Shown here piece after piece: positions 32,812-41,139 of a stretch of 43,439 nucleotides of DNA; position 1 is the stretch's first letter, and every line of letters starts with the position of its first letter. The translations under genes were made by a program, and so were the position numbers. Under the pieces are notes generated by a model. The model did no database searches. It was not told the DNA's origin and saw nothing but the letters and a program-made list of their open reading frames with translations. The stretch comes from an uncultured Spirochaetaceae bacterium (GTDB taxonomy: Bacteria > Spirochaetota > Spirochaetia > Sphaerochaetales > Sphaerochaetaceae), in NCBI GenBank assembly GCA_944392935.1, contig CALXYI010000027.1:1-43439 (forward strand). The letters run 5' to 3'.

Positions 32812-34727
32812 TCAATCACCGAGGCATAGAGGCCGAGCACCCTGAAGGATACCGCCTTCTCCCTTATCTCATCCATGAGGGCATCGAAGCCTGCCTTATC
32901 CTCCGGAAGCTGGATCTCCACGAAGAACAGATACTCCCAAGGCTTCCCCGGGATGGGCCTTGACTCAAGCTTCTTCATATTGACGCCCCTGCCGGCGATC
33001 ATCCTGAGGATATCCATCAGGGCTCCGGGCTCATCGGAGACGGAGAAGGACAGGGCAGCCTTGTCCAGCTTCGCCTGCGAGCGGTATACCTCGGCATTCT
33101 CCTCGCGCGCAAGTATGTAGAAACGCGTATAGTTCGAGGCATCCGTCTCTATCCCCTGCCTCAGCACCTCCATTCCATAATATGCAGCTGCAGGGGCTCC
33201 TGCGATGGCTGCTTCAGACATATCATCGGAGGAGGCGAGATGCTCAACTGCCCCGGCTGTGTCGAAGTACGAGACACGCTCGGCATCCGGAAGCTCCTTA
33301 TCGAGGAAGGCCTTGCACTGCTGCAGCCCCTGCGGATGGGAATAGACTTTCCTTATGCTGCCCATCTCCGTTCCCGGATGGACTATGAGATTGTGCATCA
33401 CCCTCACCTGCTGCTCGCCGACTATCGTAAGCTCCGGATGCATGGCAAGGAGGTCGAGGGTATCATATACCGTCCCGCCAAGGGTGTTCTCGACAGGAAG
33501 GACCGCATACCTGGCCTTCCCGGAGGAGACGGCATCGAATGTATCGGCGAAGGTATGGCAGGGAAGCACGCTCACGCTGTCATCGAACGAGCGCCTCACC
33601 GCAAGCTCCGAGAAAGCGCCCCTCACCCCCTGGAATGCGACGACAAGCGAATCGCGGGAAGCCTCCTCCCCGGCGCTCCTGCCGCTCATGCTCTCCGGAA
33701 TGATCCTCGGAATCCTCTCAAGGCTCTTCCCGACAACCGGGCAGAGTGCCTGGATATCATGCACGAGCTTCTGGAACTGCGAGAGGTAAAGCGACTGCGG
33801 ACCATCGGAAAAAGCCTTCTCCGGAGCATTGTGTACCTCCACGATAACCCCGGATGCCCCGGATGCGACTATCGCGAGGCTCATCGGCGAAACCATGTCC
33901 CTAAGCCCCGTCGCATGGGAAGGATCCCCTATGACAGGAAGATGGGTAAGCTTCTGCACGACAGGGATCGCGGAGCAGTCGAGGGTATTCCTCGTAGCCT
34001 TCTCGAATGTCCTTATGCCACGCTCGCAGAGCACTACCTGATCCGTTCCCGATGCCATGAGGTACTCGGCAGCCATGAGCCATTCCTCGATCGTGGCGCT
34101 CAGCCCTCTCTTGAGGAGCACAGGCATGCCTGTCTTCCCGACTTCCTTCAGCAGCTCGAAGTTCTGCATGTTCCTCGCCCCTATCTGGAACATATCGACA
34201 TAGCCGGCCATCATCCTCACATCCGAGGGAGAGACGACCTCTGATGTTATGGGCATATCGAAGGCATCGCCTGCGGCACGGAGAAGCCTGAGGCCCTCCT
34301 CCCCGAGCCCCTGGAACGAATATGGGCTGGTACGGGGCTTGAAGGCTCCGCCGCGGAGCATCACGGCACCTGCCTCCCTGACGGATTCGGCAATCGTCAT
34401 TATCTGGTCATAGTTCTCGACAGCGCATGGGCCTGCAATGACGGCAACCCTGTTGCCTCCGATCCTGACACGTCCGACGCTGACGATCGTATCCTCCTTC
34501 TTCATCTCGCGGGATGCAAGCTTATAGGGCTTGGAGATGGGCACGACGGAGCTGACACCTGGCAGCAGCTCGACCGTGCGGGGATCGATGGAGACCTTGC
34601 CGACGGCACCGAGGACGGTATCCTGCTGCCCGACAATCTCCTTGACGATGAAACCCTTTTCGGAAAGGAAGGATCTGACTTTATCTTTTTCCTGGGGTGT
34701 TATACCCTGCTTGAGGATTACAATCAT
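32808..34727 (-). CDS. aroF-pheA: DAHP synthase (type I-beta)-prephenate dehydratase-ACT fusion
   Basis: A 639-residue fusion. Residues 1-70 are the ferredoxin-like regulatory domain of Thermotoga-type DAHP synthase (MIVILKQGITPQE). Residues about 80-335 are the catalytic barrel (VAVIAGPCAVEN, MLRGGAFKPRTSPYSFQG, LPVIGDPSHATG). About 370-545 is prephenate dehydratase (VAFQGVRGAFSELA, YAVLPVENTLGGTV, DASNYTRFYIL), and the rest is an ACT domain (ALSFSVSDEPGALMDIL, ESRPIPGKPWEYLFFVEI), which normally senses phenylalanine. One chain thus holds the first step of the shikimate pathway and the last dehydration to phenylpyruvate. No chorismate mutase domain is seen. ATG at 34727 matches the family start and follows TTGACC-17-TAGCTT-7, suggesting a leaderless message; the longer frame begins with a TTG inside the -35. 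Confidence 0.92.
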   Translation of the reverse strand: MIVILKQGITPQEKDKVRSFLSEKGFIVKEIVGQQDTVLGAVGKVSIDPRTVELLPGVSSVVPISKPYKLASREMKKEDTIVSVGRVRIGGNRVAVIAGPCAVENYDQIMTIAESVREAGAVMLRGGAFKPRTSPYSFQGLGEEGLRLLRAAGDAFDMPITSEVVSPSDVRMMAGYVDMFQIGARNMQNFELLKEVGKTGMPVLLKRGLSATIEEWLMAAEYLMASGTDQVVLCERGIRTFEKATRNTLDCSAIPVVQKLTHLPVIGDPSHATGLRDMVSPMSLAIVASGASGVIVEVHNAPEKAFSDGPQSLYLSQFQKLVHDIQALCPVVGKSLERIPRIIPESMSGRSAGEEASRDSLVVAFQGVRGAFSELAVRRSFDDSVSVLPCHTFADTFDAVSSGKARYAVLPVENTLGGTVYDTLDLLAMHPELTIVGEQQVRVMHNLIVHPGTEMGSIRKVYSHPQGLQQCKAFLDKELPDAERVSYFDTAGAVEHLASSDDMSEAAIAGAPAAAYYGMEVLRQGIETDASNYTRFYILAREENAEVYRSQAKLDKAALSFSVSDEPGALMDILRMIAGRGVNMKKLESRPIPGKPWEYLFFVEIQLPEDKAGFDALMDEIREKAVSFRVLGLYASVIE

Positions 34728-34730
34728 ACG

Positions 34731-34763
34731 GAAAAAGCTAGCTTTTCCGGTGGATTTGGTCAA
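34731..34763 (-). promoter_or_regulatory. divergent spacer with promoter and inverted repeat
   Basis: The 44-base gap between the two divergent start codons contains TTGACC (34758-34763), 17 bases, TAGCTT (34735-34740) and seven bases to the ATG of the fusion gene. An inverted repeat GGAAAAAGCT / AGCTTTTCC (about 34731-34749) overlaps the -10 and could be an operator. Confidence 0.45.
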
Positions 34764-34771
34764 CGAAGGGA

Positions 34772-35437
34772 ATGCTTGAGGAAGAATATATAGACAGCAT
34801 ATTCAGTGAATTCTCATCACTGCTTGCCTCCATGGGATCGCCGCTTCCATCGGTAAGCGCGATAGCCGAGGGGAACAATGACCCGTACAGGGTCCTTGTC
34901 TCCACCCTGATAAGCCTGAGGACGAAGGATGATGTGACGCTTTCGTCCTCCGAACGCCTGTTCAGGGCCGCTCCTGATATAGGGTCTCTCGCCAGGATGG
35001 ATCCGGAAACGATAGCCGAGACGATAAAGCCTGCAGGATTCTACAAGAGGAAGGGAGAGCAGCTGAAGCGCATTGCCACGATCATAGAAGAGGAATACGG
35101 CTCGCGCGTGCCCGATGATATGGAGACGCTCCTGTCCCTGCCAGGAGTCGGGCTGAAGACCGCCTCCCTGGTGCTAAATCTCGGATACGGGATGGATGCG
35201 ATCTGCGTGGACTGCCATGTGCATCAGATCGCCAACAGGCTCGGCTGGGTGGATACGAAGACGCCGGAGAAGACAGAGGAGAAGCTCAGGGAGATCCTTC
35301 CAAGACGCTTCTGGATACCTCTCAATGAGCTCCTCGTGCGCTATGGCCAGAAGGTCTGCACCTCCGTATCCCCTTTCTGCTCGCTCTGCCCGGAAGAGCC
35401 GCGATGCCCGAAGAAGGGAGTGCGGAGGCACAGGTGA
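34772..35437 (+). CDS. nth: endonuclease III (DNA glycosylase/AP lyase)
   Basis: A 221-residue base-excision repair enzyme acting on oxidised pyrimidines. The helix-hairpin-helix is LPGVGLKTASLVL with the catalytic Lys, the catalytic Asp is in VDCHVHQIANRLGW, and the C-terminal iron-sulfur ligands are C-x6-C-x2-C-x5-C (CTSVSPFCSLCPEEPRC). Length is typical. A weak GAAGGG lies immediately before ATG. The stop is one base from the convergent membrane-protein stop. Confidence 0.95.
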   Translation: MLEEEYIDSIFSEFSSLLASMGSPLPSVSAIAEGNNDPYRVLVSTLISLRTKDDVTLSSSERLFRAAPDIGSLARMDPETIAETIKPAGFYKRKGEQLKRIATIIEEEYGSRVPDDMETLLSLPGVGLKTASLVLNLGYGMDAICVDCHVHQIANRLGWVDTKTPEKTEEKLREILPRRFWIPLNELLVRYGQKVCTSVSPFCSLCPEEPRCPKKGVRRHR

Positions 35438-35438
35438 G

Positions 35439-35855
35439 TCATCTGTTCCCGAGCTGCTTCACCGCGGGAGCCGCGACTCTGTAGATGCAGTACAGGATCA
35501 GGAGATGGTAGACCAGATCCTCGAGCCACAGGAACCACTCATTCCCATCATTGCCGCTCAGTCCGTAGACGAAATCGGCAAGCACGATATAGACGATCCA
35601 TGCGATGAGGACTATCAGTGTCGATACCTTCACGAACGATGCCTTTATGCCGCCGACGAACGAAGGAACGATGAGAAGGAGCCCTGCAGCGAGCAGGACA
35701 GCCCCGACGATGATGCTCATGGCCTCATCAAGATCATCATAGAGATCATTCCCGCCGAAATCACCGATGCCTTCAATACCGATGACCACGAAGAGGATGC
35801 CGACAAGGATCTTGAGGATGAGATCACCGCTCACCTTGCTTTTTGCTGTTGCCAT
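35439..35855 (-). CDS. small four-TM membrane protein
   Basis: A 138-residue integral membrane protein of unrecognised family. Four hydrophobic segments are visible: LILKILVGILFVVIGIEGI, SIIVGAVLLAAGLLLIVPSF, VSTLIVLIAWIVYIVLADFVY and WFLWLEDLVYHLLILYCIYR. The acidic first loop is GGNDLYDDLDE. The start at 35855 has GGAGG six bases upstream. The gene is apparently monocistronic; it converges with nth with a single base between stops. Confidence 0.8.
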   Translation of the reverse strand: MATAKSKVSGDLILKILVGILFVVIGIEGIGDFGGNDLYDDLDEAMSIIVGAVLLAAGLLLIVPSFVGGIKASFVKVSTLIVLIAWIVYIVLADFVYGLSGNDGNEWFLWLEDLVYHLLILYCIYRVAAPAVKQLGNR

Positions 35856-35893
35856 ATAACACCTCCGAATGCATATGTGCGCGCATCCATGAT

Positions 35894-35908
35894 ACTCCCG
35901 GCGGGAGT
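35894..35908. promoter_or_regulatory. inverted repeat in the promoter of the small membrane protein
   Basis: ACTCCC-GGC-GGGAGT lies directly upstream of a possible minus-strand -10 TATCAT, i.e. in the -35/-10 spacer, about 40 bases before the start codon. It is an operator candidate. Confidence 0.35.
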
Positions 35909-36173
35909 TCTCTGGAAGCGCCTCCATGTGCTATCTTCTCTATGCCGGAGGAAAGCGAATGGGGATCATCATGATGATCGGCAGCCGCTCCTTCAGGATG
36001 CAGGCTGCACAGGACGGTCCCTCCATGCCTGAGGGAAAGGCGGGGACGGAGATGAGAGGATACGGCGATATGCATTTCATGGACCGTGCTGCCGGGCACA
36101 GCACTGCGGAGGAAATGGATGGCCCGGGGAATCAGGGTATGGTCTCCATGTCCTTTGGCAGCTGGAGATGCAG
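35909..36173. other. spacer without a convincing gene
   Basis: Between the small membrane protein (minus) and pth (plus) about 320 bases carry no gene I can support. Open frames exist on both strands but have no ribosome-binding site, unusual composition (many Met, Gly, His) and no family resemblance. The promoter of pth should lie here, but I could not pick out a good pair of hexamers. Confidence 0.5.
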
Positions 36174-36695
36174 ATGGTGAAGCTCATGGTATTCCTCGGC
36201 AATCCGGGGAAGGAATACAGGGATACAAGGCACAATGCGGGCTTCATGCTCGCTGATCATCTCTATCCGTCAGCTTCCTGGCAGCTCAAGTTCCATTCCG
36301 CCTTCTCGATAGTGGACGGAATGAAGGTGATGAAGCCCATGACGATGATGAACCTCTCGGGAACCGCAGTATCGGAAGCCGCCGCATTCTACAAGCTGAA
36401 GGCTGAGGAGATCCTGGTGGTGCATGATGACCTGGAGCTGCCGCTAGGAACCGCTAAGCTCCAGAAGGATGGAGGGCTGCAGGGGCACAATGGGCTGAGA
36501 AGCATAAAGGAAAGGCTCGGCACCTCTGCCTTCTGCAGGCTGAGGATAGGCATAGGACGTCCGCAGCATGGCGATGTCCGGCTGTACGTGACATCTCCAT
36601 TCAGGAAGGATGAGAAGGAGATCCTGGATTCCCTTTTCCCGCTCCTTGGCAGGATGCTGGAAGACCCGGAGAGGGAGGATACGGTGAAAGCATGA
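36174..36695 (+). CDS. pth: peptidyl-tRNA hydrolase
   Basis: A 173-residue enzyme that rescues peptidyl-tRNA released from stalled ribosomes. The motifs are FLGNPGKEYRDTRHNAGF (substrate Asn and catalytic His), KPMTMMNLSG, VVHDDLELPLGTAKLQKDGGLQGHNGL and RLRIGIGRP. It is a little shorter than the usual 185-195 residues at the C-terminus. I chose the ATG at 36174 because GGAG is six bases upstream; an ATG at 36168 directly abuts that site. It overlaps the following exporter gene by four bases. Confidence 0.95.
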   Translation: MVKLMVFLGNPGKEYRDTRHNAGFMLADHLYPSASWQLKFHSAFSIVDGMKVMKPMTMMNLSGTAVSEAAAFYKLKAEEILVVHDDLELPLGTAKLQKDGGLQGHNGLRSIKERLGTSAFCRLRIGIGRPQHGDVRLYVTSPFRKDEKEILDSLFPLLGRMLEDPEREDTVKA

Positions 36696-37540
36696 GAGGA
36701 GGATACACAGCCGTCTCGGTCACGGTGCTGATCTGGGGCCTTACCTTCATATCCACCAAGGTGCTCCTTGCTTCCTTCACTCCTGTGGAGATCCTCTTCC
36801 TGCGCTTCCTGATCGGAACGGCGGTCCTTGCCGCCGCATCCCCGAGGAGGCTGAGGACGAAAGGATGGGAAGAGGAGAGATGGTTCATCCTTGCAGGGCT
36901 GTCCGGGGTGTTCCTCTACTACTTCCTGGAGAATGCATCGATGCTGTGGACAAGCGCCTCTAATGCCGGTGTCATCGTATCGACGGCCCCGTTCTTCACT
37001 GCCCTGCTGTCCGATGAGAGGAAGGAGAAGCGGTTCTGGATAGGCTTCGCAGCCGCCATCATCGGCATTGCCGCGATGAGCCTGGGATCGATGGAGGTAT
37101 CATTGCCGTCACTGATGGGTGATCTCCTTGCCCTTGCCGCGGCCTTCACCTGGGCGCTCTATGCAGTGGTCACGAAGAGGATCGGAACATTCGGATATCC
37201 GGAGCTGCAGACTGTACGCAGGTCATTCCTCTACGGACTTGCATTCATCCTCATCCCCCTCCTTCTCTGGAACGGATACGGAAGCGGAAGGGAAGCCTTC
37301 ACAGTGCCGAATGCCCTGAACCTCCTCTTCCTCGGAGCCGCCGCATCCGCCCTCTGCTTCGTCCTCTGGAGCACTGCAGTGCGCCTGATCGGTGCGGTGA
37401 GGACAAGCAGCTTCATATACCTCGTTCCCGTCATAACCGTCATAGCCTCGGCTGCGATCCTGGGAGAGACGATCACCCCTGTCTCCGGAATGGGGATGCT
37501 GCTGACGCTCTCCGGACTCTGGCTGTCAGCCAAAAAATAG
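36692..37540 (+). CDS. EamA/DMT-family exporter
   Basis: A 282-residue drug/metabolite transporter with ten predicted membrane helices in two EamA repeats (about 5-135 and 145-280). Typical features are the opening VSVTVLIWGLTFISTKVLL, NASMLWTSASNAGVIVSTAPFFTALLS and, in the second half, SFIYLVPVITVIASAAILGE. Substrate is not predictable; metabolite or amino-acid efflux is usual. The ATG overlaps the pth stop (ATGA), so it is translationally coupled. Confidence 0.92.
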   Translation: MRGGYTAVSVTVLIWGLTFISTKVLLASFTPVEILFLRFLIGTAVLAAASPRRLRTKGWEEERWFILAGLSGVFLYYFLENASMLWTSASNAGVIVSTAPFFTALLSDERKEKRFWIGFAAAIIGIAAMSLGSMEVSLPSLMGDLLALAAAFTWALYAVVTKRIGTFGYPELQTVRRSFLYGLAFILIPLLLWNGYGSGREAFTVPNALNLLFLGAAASALCFVLWSTAVRLIGAVRTSSFIYLVPVITVIASAAILGETITPVSGMGMLLTLSGLWLSAKK

Positions 37541-37623
37541 CCCTGAACATCCCTCTGTGCAGGTTTCTGCCTTAAAACAGCGGATTTTCTATGATAGGAT
37601 TATTGGGAAAGAGGAACTTTGAC

Positions 37624-40600
37624 ATGGAGAAAAGGGATTTAAGGATACCATTGCCCACAAGGGAGAAGATCAGGATCGGGGGAACTGTATTCCCGACCGA
37701 TGAAGGTCTTGATCTCATGTACAGGGAAGCGTCCCTCCTTGCCTACAGATACAACACCGAAATAAGGAAGGAAGGATCCGAAGGGGGATATATCTCGCCG
37801 GGAAAGCTCCACGCTTCCGCGGTCCTGCATCTCATCTACCAGATCGTGCTTTCCGCAAGGATGGGAGACGGGCAGAGCGATTTCTTCACGCGCCGCATCG
37901 CGACAGTAGCCTCGAATGAGCAGCTCTCCGATGCCCTCGCCTTCTATTCGAGGACATTCCCATCGCCGGCTCTCGAGGAAAAGCATCCCGATCCGGGAAT
38001 GAGGATGGCAGAGGATATGAGGGGCTTCTTCATCCATCAGGTGCTGCTGCAGAATCCTGCGCTCCTTGCAGCCTCGAAGCCCTTCGTCTCCCCGGACCAG
38101 ATCGTATATCCGCCGGAATGCAAGGCGCTTTCCAGCATCCTCTCATCATACGTAAAGGATGATCTGAGGAACGGGAAGCCGAACACCGATGACATCTTCA
38201 CGATGCTCCAGCTTCCGGCAAGGCTCTATCCGAATTCGCTCGAGGAGCAGATAAGGTACATCCTGCGCGAGTGGAGCGCATTCCTTCCGCTTGAGCTCAT
38301 ACGCCTTCTCGAGACATCGCTCGACTACATCCACGAAGAGGAGAAGGACAGAGGCGGTGTCGGCGGAGGCGGCGGTCCGACCCATGTCATAGACTACTCA
38401 GAGAGCGAGCTCAATGAATACGAGGCATTCTCCGATGATTCGAACTGGATGCCCCGTGTCGTCATGATGGCTAAATGCACCCTCGTATGGCTCGACCAGC
38501 TGACAAAGCAGTACAGGAGATCGATCACGAGGCTTGACCAGATTCCCGACGAGGAGCTTGACCTCCTGCGGGAGCGTGGCTTCACGGCGCTCTGGCTCAT
38601 CGGGCTGTGGGAGAGATCCGAGGCTTCAAGGAAGATAAAGAACCTCTGCGGCAATCCGGATGCGGAGGCCTCCGCATATTCGCTGAAGGACTATGAGATA
38701 TCGGGAGCGATAGGAGGATGGCAGGCCCTCGAGAATCTGAGGGAACGCTGCCGCAAGCGCGGCATAAGGCTTGCTTCCGATATGGTCCCGAACCACACGG
38801 GAATAGACGGGAACTGGGTCTATGAGCATCCCGACTACTTCATCCAGCAGGACTGGCCGCCATTCCCGTCATATACATACAACGGCCCTGATCTGTCGAA
38901 CAATCCGGACTACGAGGTGAAGATAGAGGATCACTACTACGACCGTACCGATGCCGCTGTCACATTCATGCTCCGTGACAGGAGAAGCGGCCAGGTAAGG
39001 TACATCTTCCACGGCAATGACGGCACATCGATGCCCTGGAACGACACAGCACAGCTCGATTATCTCAATCCCGTGACACGTGAGGCTGTCATACAGAAGA
39101 TAATCCATGTGGCGAAGAACTTCCCCATCATACGCTTCGATGCCGCTATGACACTCGCGAAGAGGCATATCCAGAGGCTCTGGTACCCGAAGCCGGGCTT
39201 CGGCGGAGACATTGCCGGGCGTGCAAGCCATGCCCTTACCGATGAGGAGTTCAACAGGCGCATCCCGCAGGAATTCTGGAGGGAGGTCGTCGACAGGATA
39301 GCGAAGGAAGTGCCTGACACGCTGCTTCTTGCCGAGGCTTTCTGGATGATGGAAGGATACTTCGTCAGGACGCTCGGAATGCACAGGGTGTACAACTCGG
39401 CATTCATGAACATGCTGAAGAACCAGGAGAACCAGAAGTACAGGCTGGGAATCAAGAATACCCTTGTCTTCGAGCCTGAGATACTCAAGAGGTACGTCAA
39501 CTTCATGAACAACCCGGATGAGGAGACAGCGATTGCCCAGTTCGGTGATGGTGATAAGTACTTCGCTGTCTGCACGCTTCTCGCGACTCTTCCCGGGCTT
39601 CCTATGGTCGGGCATGGGCAGATCGAGGGCTTCCATGAGAAGTACGGCATGGAATACAGGCGGGCCTACTACAACGAGGAGCCTAATGGATGGCTCGTAG
39701 GAGAGCACTACCGCAGGATATTCCCGCTCTTCCGCAGGAGATACCTATTCTCAGGCGTCGAGTTCTTCCAGCTCTATGACTGCTTCAACCAGAACGGCGG
39801 CGTAGAGGAATCGGTATACGCATTCGTTAACGGCGCAGGCTCCGAAAGGACCCTCGTGCTGGTGAACAACCAATACGAGAGGACCGGGGGGAACATAAGC
39901 GTCTCGGTTCCGAAGCTGAGGAAGGACAGGGACTCAAGAAGCACCGTGACGATGAAGCTGGCGGAGAACCTCGGCCTTTCGTTCGGTGGCAGGAACTTCG
40001 CGCTCCTCGACTGCTTCACCGATGGCCTGACATACATAATCCCATCGATGCAGCTGTATGACGAGGGCTTCTCATTCTCGCTGGATGGCTATGAGGCAAG
40101 GGTCTACTGGAACATAAGGGAAGTCAATGATACGGATGGCAGCTACGAGAGGCTGTGGAGGAGCTACGGCAGGAAAGGCATAAGGAACATCTCCAAGGCT
40201 GTCGCGCTGCTCCGTCTCGAACCGCTATTCAAGGCGCTTGAGCCTCTCAGGTCACAGGAAACGCTCAGGCATATCGAGGACATGGTGAACGGCAGGCTCT
40301 CGAAGCAGGGAGAACGCGATCTCCTGCTCTCGATAGCGGAATGCTACTCCACCATCCCGGAAGTATATGCGGCGCTCGAGGAGCCCGCGAAAGGGCAGAT
40401 CGGCGTCATACCGGAGGAGATAGAGCCCAAGCCGATGATCAGGCTGGTGAGGACGCTTTCCGCCCTCTTCTCGGAGAAGAAGGGCAAGGCCTTCGCATCA
40501 TGGGCAGGCGCGGACAGCACTCTCGCCCTCACGATAGCTTCATCCTTCGTGCTGCATCCATTCGCCTCGTCCCTGGATATAAGAGGGGCGATGGAAGAAG

Positions 40601-41004
40601 CCGACCGGCTCCTGATAGACACGTTCTTCGAATATGAGTTTGGCGAGCTCGGCCTGGATGATGATGCAAGGCGCGCTGTGACGCATGGTGCGGCAATACT
40701 CACGGCAGGCTGCAAGGTATACCAGAAGGATTCCTCAGCGATGGAGCTCTTCGGAAGGATCATCAGCGACAGCGGAGTGCAGGATCTGGCCCGCTGCAAT
40801 GAGTACCAGGGCGAGATATGGTACAACAAGGAGCAGATGCAGCGCATCATGCTCCTCTCTGCCCTCGCCTTCGCGCTGAATCCGAAAGCCCGTGACTTCC
40901 GATGCGATGAGTATGCACGCATGCTTCTCACGAAGGAAGCCGTCAGCGGATACAGGCTCAGATCGCTGCTCAGCGCAGACAGGGAGACTGAGGCGCAGGA
41001 GTGA
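37624..41004 (+). CDS. large GH13 (alpha-amylase family) protein
   Basis: A 1126-residue protein. Residues 1-250 are an unrecognised, mostly helical domain, then a Gly-rich linker (near 245) precedes the GH13 barrel (about 270-720). Conserved region I is DMVPNH (D386, H391). The nucleophile is D506 in IRFDAA, the acid/base E571 in LLAEAFWMMEG, and the third Asp D632 in NNPDEET, where the common NHD reads NPD. LPGLPMVGHGQIEGF corresponds to the usual end of the barrel. A further helical domain of about 250 residues forms the C-terminus. There is no signal peptide, so it is cytoplasmic and may act on glycogen, maltodextrin or a transfer reaction; specificity is unclear. The start at 37624 has AGAGG about nine bases upstream; an earlier ATG at 37591 lies within a probable -10 (TATGAT). 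Confidence 0.85.
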   Translation: MEKRDLRIPLPTREKIRIGGTVFPTDEGLDLMYREASLLAYRYNTEIRKEGSEGGYISPGKLHASAVLHLIYQIVLSARMGDGQSDFFTRRIATVASNEQLSDALAFYSRTFPSPALEEKHPDPGMRMAEDMRGFFIHQVLLQNPALLAASKPFVSPDQIVYPPECKALSSILSSYVKDDLRNGKPNTDDIFTMLQLPARLYPNSLEEQIRYILREWSAFLPLELIRLLETSLDYIHEEEKDRGGVGGGGGPTHVIDYSESELNEYEAFSDDSNWMPRVVMMAKCTLVWLDQLTKQYRRSITRLDQIPDEELDLLRERGFTALWLIGLWERSEASRKIKNLCGNPDAEASAYSLKDYEISGAIGGWQALENLRERCRKRGIRLASDMVPNHTGIDGNWVYEHPDYFIQQDWPPFPSYTYNGPDLSNNPDYEVKIEDHYYDRTDAAVTFMLRDRRSGQVRYIFHGNDGTSMPWNDTAQLDYLNPVTREAVIQKIIHVAKNFPIIRFDAAMTLAKRHIQRLWYPKPGFGGDIAGRASHALTDEEFNRRIPQEFWREVVDRIAKEVPDTLLLAEAFWMMEGYFVRTLGMHRVYNSAFMNMLKNQENQKYRLGIKNTLVFEPEILKRYVNFMNNPDEETAIAQFGDGDKYFAVCTLLATLPGLPMVGHGQIEGFHEKYGMEYRRAYYNEEPNGWLVGEHYRRIFPLFRRRYLFSGVEFFQLYDCFNQNGGVEESVYAFVNGAGSERTLVLVNNQYERTGGNISVSVPKLRKDRDSRSTVTMKLAENLGLSFGGRNFALLDCFTDGLTYIIPSMQLYDEGFSFSLDGYEARVYWNIREVNDTDGSYERLWRSYGRKGIRNISKAVALLRLEPLFKALEPLRSQETLRHIEDMVNGRLSKQGERDLLLSIAECYSTIPEVYAALEEPAKGQIGVIPEEIEPKPMIRLVRTLSALFSEKKGKAFASWAGADSTLALTIASSFVLHPFASSLDIRGAMEEADRLLIDTFFEYEFGELGLDDDARRAVTHGAAILTAGCKVYQKDSSAMELFGRIISDSGVQDLARCNEYQGEIWYNKEQMQRIMLLSALAFALNPKARDFRCDEYARMLLTKEAVSGYRLRSLLSADRETEAQE

Positions 41005-41007
41005 TGC

Positions 41008-41030
41008 AAGGCTCCCTCACCGGGAGCCTT
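41008..41030 (+). terminator. terminator after the GH13 gene
   Basis: A perfect nine-base stem AAGGCTCCC-TCACC-GGGAGCCTT, four bases after the stop codon. The following bases (ATCAC) are not T-rich, so its efficiency may be moderate. Confidence 0.7.
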
Positions 41031-41045
41031 ATCACATAAGCAAAA

Positions 41046-41091
41046 TCATTCAGGAGAATGAATTGCATGCCGATGCATTATCGCATGGCAT
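41046..41091. promoter_or_regulatory. two inverted repeats upstream of the symporter promoter
   Basis: TCATTC-AGGA-GAATGA (41046-41061) and ATGCC-g-ATGC-N6-GCAT-GGCAT (41067-41091) follow one another, ending 13 bases before the -35. They are good candidates for regulator sites controlling the symporter. Confidence 0.45.
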
Positions 41092-41104
41092 CATACCTCC
41101 AAGA

Positions 41105-41133
41105 TTGACTACTGCTTTTAGGTGCTGTATCCT
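41105..41133 (+). promoter_or_regulatory. symporter promoter, leaderless type
   Basis: TTGACT (41105-41110), exactly 17 bases, TATCCT (41128-41133), then six bases (TTCCCT) to the ATG at 41140, with no Shine-Dalgarno sequence. This is the clearest leaderless promoter in the window. Confidence 0.7.
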
Positions 41134-41139
41134 TTCCCT

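Noticed and set aside
33240..34244. A long plus-strand frame opposite the DAHP synthase fusion
   Set aside because: It is the antisense shadow of strongly conserved catalytic domains and lacks any recognisable motif.
35926..36180. A possible small gene in the spacer before pth
   Set aside because: It has no ribosome-binding site, its composition (many Met and Gly) is unlike its neighbours, and its end overlaps the pth start.
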